Of a DNA stretch of 64,000 nt, positions 57,696-64,000 are shown one piece after another. The position numbers and the translations under genes were made by a program. Origin of the DNA: Actinosynnema sp042752395 (GTDB lineage Bacteria > Actinomycetota > Actinomycetes > Mycobacteriales > Pseudonocardiaceae); contig NZ_JBHYXZ010000014.1 in assembly GCF_042752395.1 (NCBI RefSeq), positions 1 through 64,000 of the forward strand, given 5' to 3'. Each line of letters begins with the position of its first letter. Position 1 is the stretch's first letter. The notes beneath the pieces were generated by a model. The model was not told the origin of the DNA. It did not search any database and saw only the letters and a program-made list of their open reading frames with translations.

Positions 57696-58210
57696 GCGGC
57701 ATTCGGAGCGCCCCGATCCGGTGAAATCCCGCGCGTGGTGTGCCGCCTTCGCCCCGAGAGGGGTGGGCAGCCCATTCCGGGAACCGTCGGGGCGGGCTCG
57801 GTTCCGCCGTCGGCACGGGTGCGGCCATCGTGCCGCGGCAGGCCCGGGAGCGGGGAAGACGCCGTCGCGGGCATCGGGAACCGCCCGCGAGGGGAATGCG
57901 CGCGGCGGTGGCCGGAAGGGCCGGTGCCCGGATTTCGCCCGATCCCGGCGGAATGCGACCACGATTCGACGGCGCGCCGCGCGGCGCAACGCGTGGTGGC
58001 CGTGGCCGGCATGTCCGGTGGGGATTTCGGGGGATTCCGCGGCGCGGTCGGATCGCCCGAGCCGTCGGGAGGCGCGGTGGCGGGAAGCCGGCGTGCCCGC
58101 CCGTCCCCGAGTGGCGGATTCGCCGGTTGTGGCGTATTGCGGACCTGGTGGACAGGTCCGCAATGGACGTGCCGGGCGAACACTCTCCGTGCGCCGGTAG
58201 CCTTCCGCGC
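57696..58210. other. 515-bp intergenic region between ftsI and murE
   Basis: Unusually long for a dcw cluster. Frames open on both strands translate to Arg/Gly/Pro-rich sequence and are not supported as genes. It includes the murE promoter at its end. No hairpin terminator was recognised after ftsI. Confidence 0.5.
58198..58203 (+). promoter_or_regulatory. -10 element, leaderless murE
   Basis: TAGCCT ends 7 bases before the murE GTG and no ribosome binding site intervenes, so murE-murF-mraY-murD can be transcribed separately from mraZ-ftsI. Confidence 0.5.
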
Positions 58211-59740
58211 GTGCCTGCCAAGCTCGAGGGCAAGGTCGCGACCGCCCCGCCTCGCCCTTCCCGCACCCCGCCCGTTGCCGTGTCCGAGCTAGCCACGACC
58301 GTCGACGCGCACCTGACCGCCCCCGACCGGGCGCACGTCCGGGTCAGCGGCGTGACGTTGCGCGCCCAGCACGTGCGGCCCGGTGACCTGTTCGCCGCGC
58401 TGCCCGGCACGCGGGTGCACGGCGCGGACTTCGCCGCCCAGGCCGTCGGGCACGGCGCGGTGGCCGTGCTGACCGACGCGGAGGGCGCGGCCAAGGTCCG
58501 CGACGTGCCCGTGCTCGTCCACCCCGACCCCCGCGCGGTGCTGGGGCAGCTCGCCGCGCGCGTCTACGGCAACCCGTCCGCCGACCTGAACGTGTGGGGC
58601 GTGACCGGCACGTCCGGCAAGACCACCACCAGCTACATGATCGAGTCGGCGCTCCGCGTCGCGGGCCGCGCCACCGGGCTCATCGGCACCGTCGAGACGC
58701 GCCTCGCGGGCCGCCGGCTCGACAGCGCCCTCACCACCCCGGAAGCCCCGGACCTCCAGGCGCTGCTCGCCGTGATGGTCGAGAGCGGCACCACCGACGT
58801 GGCGATGGAGGTCTCCTCCCACGCGCTACGCCTGGGCCGCGTCGGCGGCGTCGGGTTCGCGGTCGGGGCGTTCACCAACCTCTCCCAGGACCACCTCGAC
58901 TTCCACCCGGACATGGAGGACTACTTCCGGACCAAGGCCGAGCTGTTCGACGGCCGGGCCCGCACGGAGGTGGTCTGCGTGGACGGCGACTGGGGTCCGC
59001 GCCTGGTCAAGGACCACACCACGACGGTGGCGACCACCAAGCCCGCCGACTGGACGGCCACCGGCGTGACCGTCTCCACCACCGGCGAGCAGGCGTTCAC
59101 CGCGCACGGCCCGGACGGGATCACCCTCGACGTCGAGCTGAGCCTGCCCGGGGACTTCAACGTCGCCAACGCCCTCCTGGCCATCGCCTGCCTGCACACC
59201 CAGGGCGTCCCGCTGGACGCCGTCCGCGAGGGCCTGCGGACCGTCCAGGTCCCCGGCCGGATGCAGCGCGTGGACGAGGGGCAGGACTTCACCGCCGTCG
59301 TGGACTACTCCCACAAGCCCGCCGCCGTCGCGCTCGCCCTCCAGGCGGTCCGCGCCCGCGCCACCGGCCGGGTCATCACGGTCCTCGGCTGCGGCGGCGA
59401 CCGCGACACCGCCAAGCGCCCCCTCATGGGCGAGGAGGCCGCGCGGCGCAGCGACGTCCTGATCGTCACCGACGACAACCCGCGCAGCGAGGACCCGGCC
59501 GCGATCCGCGCGGCGATGCTGGCCGGCGCGCTGGCCGTGCCGGACGACGAGCGCGGCGAGGTCGTGGAGATCGGCGACCGGGGCCGCGCCATCGAGCACG
59601 CGGTGTCGCTCGCGCGCACCGGCGACGTCGTCGTGGTGGCGGGCAAGGGCCACGAGACGGGCCAGGAGGTCGCGGGCGTCGTGCATCCGTTCTCCGACGT
59701 GGACGCACTGACCGCGGCGATCAGAGGAGCCACCCGGTGA
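58211..59740 (+). CDS. murE: UDP-MurNAc-tripeptide (meso-DAP-adding) ligase
   Basis: Adds meso-diaminopimelate to UDP-MurNAc-L-Ala-D-Glu. 509 residues. The ATP loop is GVTGTSGKTTTSYM, the carbamylated-lysine region SQDHLDFHPDMEDYFRTKAE, and the DAP-specificity motif DDNPRSEDP (DNPR) shows meso-DAP rather than lysine. GTG 58211 gives the normal N-terminus; the longer frame upstream is not homologous. The stop overlaps murF. Confidence 0.95.
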   Translation: MPAKLEGKVATAPPRPSRTPPVAVSELATTVDAHLTAPDRAHVRVSGVTLRAQHVRPGDLFAALPGTRVHGADFAAQAVGHGAVAVLTDAEGAAKVRDVPVLVHPDPRAVLGQLAARVYGNPSADLNVWGVTGTSGKTTTSYMIESALRVAGRATGLIGTVETRLAGRRLDSALTTPEAPDLQALLAVMVESGTTDVAMEVSSHALRLGRVGGVGFAVGAFTNLSQDHLDFHPDMEDYFRTKAELFDGRARTEVVCVDGDWGPRLVKDHTTTVATTKPADWTATGVTVSTTGEQAFTAHGPDGITLDVELSLPGDFNVANALLAIACLHTQGVPLDAVREGLRTVQVPGRMQRVDEGQDFTAVVDYSHKPAAVALALQAVRARATGRVITVLGCGGDRDTAKRPLMGEEAARRSDVLIVTDDNPRSEDPAAIRAAMLAGALAVPDDERGEVVEIGDRGRAIEHAVSLARTGDVVVVAGKGHETGQEVAGVVHPFSDVDALTAAIRGATR

Positions 59741-61197
59741 TCCAGCTCAGCCTCGCCGAGATCGCCGAGGTCGTCGGCGGCACGCTGCACCGCGCCACCG
59801 GCGACGAGGTCGTCACCGGCACCGTCGAGTTCGACACGCGCAAGGTCACGCCCGGCGGCCTGTTCCTCGCGCTGCCCGGCGAACGGGTGGACGGGCACGA
59901 CTTCGCCGCCCAGGCGGTGGCGCAGGGCGCGGTCGGCGTGCTGGCGGGCCGGGAGGTCGACGCGCCCGCCGTCATCGTGCCCCCGGTCGAGCGCGACGGC
60001 GGCAACGCCTACGTGCTGTCCGGCGACACCGACGGCGCGGGCGCGGCCGTGCTCGCCGCGCTGGCGAAGCTCGCCCGGCACGTCACCGACCGGCTGCCGA
60101 ACCTCACGATCGTGGGCGTCACCGGGTCGTCCGGCAAGACGTCCACCAAGGACCTCATCGCCCAGGTGCTCGCGCCGCTGGGGCCGACCATCGCGCCGCC
60201 GGGGTCGTTCAACAACGAGCTGGGCCACCCGTGGACGGCGTTGCGCGCCGACGAGGACACCCGCTTCCTGGTGCTGGAGCTGAGCGCCCGCGGCGTCGGG
60301 CACATCGCCAAGCTGTGCCGGGTCGCGCCGCCCCGCGTGGGCGCGGTCCTCAACGTCGGCAGCGCGCACGTCGGCGAGTTCGGCTCCCGCGAGGGCATCG
60401 CCCAGGCCAAGGGCGAGCTGGTCGAGGCCCTGCCCGAGGACGGCATCGCCGTGCTCAACGCCGACGACCCGCTCGTCGCGGGCATGGCCGACCGCACCAA
60501 GGCCAAGGTCGTCTTCGTCGGCGAGAACGCGAACGCGCAGGTCCGCGCGCGGGACATCGAGCTGGACGAGCAGGCCCGCGCCCGCTTCACGCTCGTCACG
60601 CCGCAGGGCGAGGCGGCCGTCCGGCTCGCCGTGCACGGGCCGCACCAGGTCGGCAACGCCCTCACCGCCGCGGCCATCGCGCTCGAACTGGGCGCGACGC
60701 CGGATCAGGTCGCGCAGGGCCTCGGCAACGCCGAACGCGTCTCCGCGCATCGCATGGCGGTCTCCGAACGTCCTGACGGTGTGACGATCGTCAACGACGC
60801 GTACAACGCCAACCCGGAGTCGGTGCGTGCGGCGCTCAAGTCGCTCGCCACCATCTCCCGCTCCACCACGCCCGCCCGCCGGAGCTGGGCGGTGCTCGGT
60901 CCGATGGCCGAACTGGGCGCGGACTCGGTCCGCGCGCACGACGAGATCGGCCGGCTCGCGGTCCGCTTGGACATCAACAAGCTGGTCGTGGTCGGTGAGG
61001 ACGCCCGCGCGATGCACCAGGGCGCGCACCTGGAAGGATCTTGGGGCGAAGAAGCGATTCTGGTGCCCGACGTGACGGCGGCCGTCGAGCTGCTGCGTGA
61101 CCAGGTGCGGCCGGGTGACGTCGTCCTGGTGAAGGCATCCAACTCATACGGCCTGTGGCGGGTTGCCGAGGCTCTCCTGGAGGCGGTCAGCAAGTGA
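59737..61197 (+). CDS. murF: UDP-MurNAc-tripeptide:D-Ala-D-Ala ligase
   Basis: Completes the UDP-MurNAc-pentapeptide. 486 residues. The N-terminal domain has FDTRKVTPGGLFLALPGERV. The ATP loop is GVTGSSGKTSTKDL, and the C-terminal domain has VNDAYNANPESVRAALKSLA. GTG 59737 overlaps the murE stop (GTGA), and the stop overlaps mraY. Confidence 0.95.
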   Translation: MIQLSLAEIAEVVGGTLHRATGDEVVTGTVEFDTRKVTPGGLFLALPGERVDGHDFAAQAVAQGAVGVLAGREVDAPAVIVPPVERDGGNAYVLSGDTDGAGAAVLAALAKLARHVTDRLPNLTIVGVTGSSGKTSTKDLIAQVLAPLGPTIAPPGSFNNELGHPWTALRADEDTRFLVLELSARGVGHIAKLCRVAPPRVGAVLNVGSAHVGEFGSREGIAQAKGELVEALPEDGIAVLNADDPLVAGMADRTKAKVVFVGENANAQVRARDIELDEQARARFTLVTPQGEAAVRLAVHGPHQVGNALTAAAIALELGATPDQVAQGLGNAERVSAHRMAVSERPDGVTIVNDAYNANPESVRAALKSLATISRSTTPARRSWAVLGPMAELGADSVRAHDEIGRLAVRLDINKLVVVGEDARAMHQGAHLEGSWGEEAILVPDVTAAVELLRDQVRPGDVVLVKASNSYGLWRVAEALLEAVSK

Positions 61198-62282
61198 AGA
61201 GCATCCTCATCGCGGCGGCCATCGCGCTGATCGCGTCGATCATGCTGACGCCCTACCTGATCAAGATCTTCTCCCGGCAGGGCTTCGGCCAGGAGATCCG
61301 CGAAGAGGGTCCGCAGAGCCACAAGACCAAGCGCGGCACGCCGACCATGGGCGGCGTCGCGATCCTGGTCGCGATGTGGGCGGGCTACCTCGGCGCGCAC
61401 CTGGTGAACTCGATGTCGGCGTCCGCGCAGGACCAGACGCCCAGCGCGTCCGGCCTGCTGGTGCTGATGCTGACCACGTCGCTCGGCATCGTCGGCTTCC
61501 TGGACGACTTCATCAAGATCCGCAAGCAGCGCAACCTGGGCCTGAACAAGACCGCGAAGCTGGTCGGCCAGTTCGTCGCCACGATCATCTTCGCGATCCT
61601 GGTCATGCAGTTCCCGAACCGGGAAGGGCTCACGCCCGCGTCGGTGAACCTGTCGTTCGTGCGCGACATCGCCGTGGTGTCGTTCGGCGTCGTCGGGTTC
61701 GTGGTGTTCTGCTACGCCGCGATCAGCGCGTGGTCGAACGCGGTGAACCTGACCGACGGCCTGGACGGCCTGGCGGGCGGCACGTCCGCGATGGTGCTCG
61801 GCACCTACGTGGTGATCAGCTTCTGGCAGTTCCGCTACAACTGCTCGAACCTGCTCGTGGCCGGCTGCTACGAGGTGCGCGACCCGCTGGACCTGGCGCT
61901 GGTGGCCGCCGCCGCGATGGCCGGCTGCATCGGCTTCCTGTGGTGGAACGCCGCGCCCGCCAAGATCTTCATGGGCGACACGGGCTCGCTCGCGCTGGGC
62001 GGCCTGGTCGCCGGCCTGTCCATCGCCACCCGCACCGAGCTGCTGATGGTCGTCATCGGCGGTCTGTTCGTGGTCGAGGCGCTGTCGGTGGTGCTCCAGG
62101 TCGCGGTCTTCCGCACGTCGAGACGGCGGTTGTTCCGCATGGCCCCGTTCCACCACCACTTCGAACTCGCCGGGTGGGCGGAAACCACGGTGATCATCCG
62201 GTTCTGGCTGCTCGCGGGCATGTGCTGCATGCTCGGGCTCGGCCTGTTCTACAGCGAGTGGCTCACCGCGGTCGAGAGCTGA
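61194..62282 (+). CDS. mraY: phospho-N-acetylmuramoyl-pentapeptide transferase
   Basis: Forms lipid I from UDP-MurNAc-pentapeptide and undecaprenyl phosphate in the membrane. 362 residues with about ten membrane helices. Active-site motifs are KRGTPTMGGVAI, FLDDFIKIRKQRNLGLNKTA (Asp pair), AVNLTDGLDGLAGGT, KIFMGDTGSLALGG and the HHH loop APFHHHFELAGW. GTG 61194 overlaps murF. Confidence 0.96.
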   Translation: MKSILIAAAIALIASIMLTPYLIKIFSRQGFGQEIREEGPQSHKTKRGTPTMGGVAILVAMWAGYLGAHLVNSMSASAQDQTPSASGLLVLMLTTSLGIVGFLDDFIKIRKQRNLGLNKTAKLVGQFVATIIFAILVMQFPNREGLTPASVNLSFVRDIAVVSFGVVGFVVFCYAAISAWSNAVNLTDGLDGLAGGTSAMVLGTYVVISFWQFRYNCSNLLVAGCYEVRDPLDLALVAAAAMAGCIGFLWWNAAPAKIFMGDTGSLALGGLVAGLSIATRTELLMVVIGGLFVVEALSVVLQVAVFRTSRRRLFRMAPFHHHFELAGWAETTVIIRFWLLAGMCCMLGLGLFYSEWLTAVES

Positions 62283-62284
62283 CG

Positions 62285-63649
62285 ATGGGGTTCCTCGCAG
62301 GTCGTCACGTCCTGGTCGCCGGCGCCGGCGTGACCGGGCGGTCCGCGGCGGAGGCGTTGCTGGCGGCGGACGCGGCGGTCACCGTGACCGACGGTTCGGC
62401 CGACCGCCTCGCCGCGCTGGAGCAGTTGCTGCCGGGCGTGACGCTCACGCCCGGCCTGGCGGAGCCGCCGCCCGGCACGGACCTGGTCGTGACCAGCCCG
62501 GGGTGGCGGCCCTCCAGCCCGCTGCTGGAGGCGGCGACGGCGGCCGGGATCGAGGTCATCGGCGAGGTCGAGCTGGCCTGGCGGATGGGCCTGGAGCTGG
62601 CCGACCCGCCGACGTGGCTCGCGGTGACCGGGACGAACGGCAAGACGACCACGGTCGGCATGCTGGAGTCGATCCTGCGGGCGGCCGGGATCGACGCGGT
62701 GGCGTGCGGCAACGTGGGGCTGCCCGTGGTCGACGCGCTGCTGGCCGGCCGCCGGGTGCTGGCGGTCGAGCTGTCGAGCTTCCAGCTGCACTGGTCGCCG
62801 TCCGTGCGGCCGTTCGCCGGGGTGCTGTTGAACCTGGCCGAGGACCACCTGGACTGGCACGGCACCTTCGAGGCGTACGCGTCGGCGAAGGCCGGGGTGC
62901 TCACCGGCGAGGTCGCCGTGGGCGGTGTGGACGACCCCGTGGTGGCGTCGCTGCTGGCGTCGTCGCCGGCCGCCGCGCACGTCGGGTTCACGCTCGGGTC
63001 GCCCGAGGAGGGGCAGCTCGGCGTCCACGACGGGCAGTTGGTGGACCGGGCCTTCGGCGCGTCCGACGAGGTGCTGCTGCCGGCCGCCGACGTGCACCCC
63101 GGCGGGCCGCCCGGGATCGCGGACGCGCTGGCGGCGGCCGCCCTGGCGCGGGCGCACGGCGTGTCGGCCGACGCGGTGGCGCGCGGGCTGCGCGACTTCC
63201 GGCCGGGCGCGCACCGGGCCGTGCTCGTCGCCACGGACGGCGGGGTGTCGTACGTCAACGACTCCAAGGCCACCAACCCCCACGCGGCGGCGGCGTCGTT
63301 GCGGTCGCACGCGAGCGTGGTCTGGGTGGCCGGCGGGTTGCTCAAGGGCGCGTCGGTGGACGAGCTGGTGCGCGAGGAGGCGCACCGGTTGCGCGGCGCG
63401 GTGCTGATCGGGGCGGACCGCGGGGTGATCGCGGAGGCGTTGGCCCGGCACGCGCCCTCCGTGCCGGTCGTGGTGCTGGACGACGCCACCATGGAGGATG
63501 CCGTGCGCGCCGCCCGGTCGATGGCGCGGGACGGGGACGCGGTCGTGCTCGCCCCGGCGGCGGCGTCGATGGACATGTTCACCGACTACGCGCACCGCGG
63601 GCAGGCGTTCGCCGACGCGGTGCTGGGGATCGTCGGTCAGCGCGGGTAG
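62285..63649 (+). CDS. murD: UDP-MurNAc-L-alanine:D-glutamate ligase
   Basis: Adds D-Glu to UDP-MurNAc-L-Ala. 454 residues. The Rossmann start is HVLVAGAGVTGRSAAEALLA, the ATP loop AVTGTNGKTTTVGM, and the C-terminal domain has YVNDSKATNPHAAAASL. ATG starts 2 bases after mraY. In most actinobacteria ftsW follows directly; here a leftward gene overlaps the murD end by 13 bases. Confidence 0.95.
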   Translation: MGFLAGRHVLVAGAGVTGRSAAEALLAADAAVTVTDGSADRLAALEQLLPGVTLTPGLAEPPPGTDLVVTSPGWRPSSPLLEAATAAGIEVIGEVELAWRMGLELADPPTWLAVTGTNGKTTTVGMLESILRAAGIDAVACGNVGLPVVDALLAGRRVLAVELSSFQLHWSPSVRPFAGVLLNLAEDHLDWHGTFEAYASAKAGVLTGEVAVGGVDDPVVASLLASSPAAAHVGFTLGSPEEGQLGVHDGQLVDRAFGASDEVLLPAADVHPGGPPGIADALAAAALARAHGVSADAVARGLRDFRPGAHRAVLVATDGGVSYVNDSKATNPHAAAASLRSHASVVWVAGGLLKGASVDELVREEAHRLRGAVLIGADRGVIAEALARHAPSVPVVVLDDATMEDAVRAARSMARDGDAVVLAPAAASMDMFTDYAHRGQAFADAVLGIVGQRG

Positions 63650-63930
63650 ATGCTGTCCGGGTCCTTCAGGTAGGCGTGGGCGGCGTCGATCACCGGGCAC
63701 GGCCACGGGGTCGGCGCGCAGCCCCGGCACCGGCCGTCCGGGTCGGGCTGGTGGTCGCCGAGCGTGCCGCGCAGGGCGGCGATCAGGCGCGGGACCTCGG
63801 TGCGGGCCACGGCGAGGACGGTGGCGTCGTCGGACTCGTGTTCGTCGGTCAGCAACTCGACCGCGTCGAGGTAGCCCAGCATGTCCTGGTCGAGCAGGTG
63901 GAAGGCGCGAGCCAGCGCAGGTGAAGTCAT
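63637..63930 (-). CDS. small CxxC hypothetical protein
   Basis: A 97-residue protein from ATG 63930 (a 12-residue longer frame exists). Mostly helical first half (ALARAFHLLDQDMLGYLDAV), then GRCRGCAPTPWPCPVIDAAH, with three cysteines in a possible metal site. Similar short proteins are common in Pseudonocardiaceae; no function known. It sits antisense at the end of murD. Upstream, CACCGC-ATT-GCGGTG is a small inverted repeat within the likely promoter. Confidence 0.6.
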   Translation of the reverse strand: MTSPALARAFHLLDQDMLGYLDAVELLTDEHESDDATVLAVARTEVPRLIAALRGTLGDHQPDPDGRCRGCAPTPWPCPVIDAAHAYLKDPDSIYPR

Positions 63931-64000
63931 GCGGCCAAAGGTGCACTTCACCGCATTGCGGTGCAACGCGGCATCCTGCGTATTCGCAGAACTTCACCCG

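Noticed and set aside
57740..58210. 157-codon N-terminal extension of MurE
   Set aside because: Not homologous to MurE, Arg/Gly-rich, and a leaderless-type -10 lies just before GTG 58211.

Overview
High-GC actinobacterial chromosome, most likely a Pseudonocardiaceae member of the Saccharothrix/Actinosynnema/Lentzea type. This is inferred from GC content above 70%, many GTG starts, 4-base stop/start overlaps, leaderless-looking promoters (TANNNT about 7 nt before the start codon), an Scr1-type HTH/DUF397 pair, and gene order shared with the thyX-dapA-rnj-ftsK-argA-pgsA-clgR-pspA block of mycobacteria. No rRNA, tRNA, insertion sequence or CRISPR array was recognised.

Layout. 1-3.8 kb: M16 protease, dapB and small membrane or barrel proteins. 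3.8-10.2 kb: accessory genes (GNAT, a YcaQ-type DNA glycosylase, an aldo/keto reductase with a strong operator, a TetR-MFS operon, and a DUF4097 protein with a ribbon-helix-helix partner). 10.3-16.9 kb: thyX, an ACT protein, a Ser/Thr kinase, dapA, rnj and a hydrolase. 17-18.1 kb: HTH/DUF397 pair running into an assembly gap. 18.1-27.3 kb: ftsK and argA, interrupted by apparent insertions: a secreted GH12 glycanase, a secreted phospholipase A2 (split by a gap), a MerR regulator, and an ATPase plus RloB-type Toprim-like pair that resembles an abortive-infection (AbiL-like) phage defence module. 27.3-32.5 kb: rimO-pgsA-cinA, then the envelope-stress set clgR-pspA-pspM. clgR and pspA each have a GGAAC-N18-GTT (SigE-type) promoter; pspM is broken by a gap. 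32.7-46.2 kb: uracil permease, a hemerythrin remnant beside a MarR gene, pyrD-nei-LysE-ParA, a methyltransferase, two tandem paralogous sigma factors, a divergent glutamine-synthetase-like/amidohydrolase pair (a split FluG arrangement), dinB, a Crp/Fnr regulator and a small membrane protein with a Crp-like site. 46.2-48.2 kb: repeat-rich intergenic DNA around a DUF3040 gene. 48.2-53.1 kb: moxR-DUF58-transglutaminase operon, divergent from the division/cell-wall (dcw) cluster mraZ-rsmH-ftsL-ftsI-murE-murF-mraY-murD at 53.5-63.65 kb.

How genes fit together. dapB and dapA supply meso-diaminopimelate, and MurE here carries the meso-DAP type DNPR motif. mraZ has four 10-bp-phased GTGGNG repeats across its promoter. 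The SigE-ClgR-PspA-PspM set is a complete envelope-stress circuit. The ATPase/RloB pair is the best candidate for an under-described system. Three N-gaps mark scaffold joins. At two of them the flanking ends are error-rich copies of the same gene, so the interruptions of the phospholipase and pspM are very probably artefacts.
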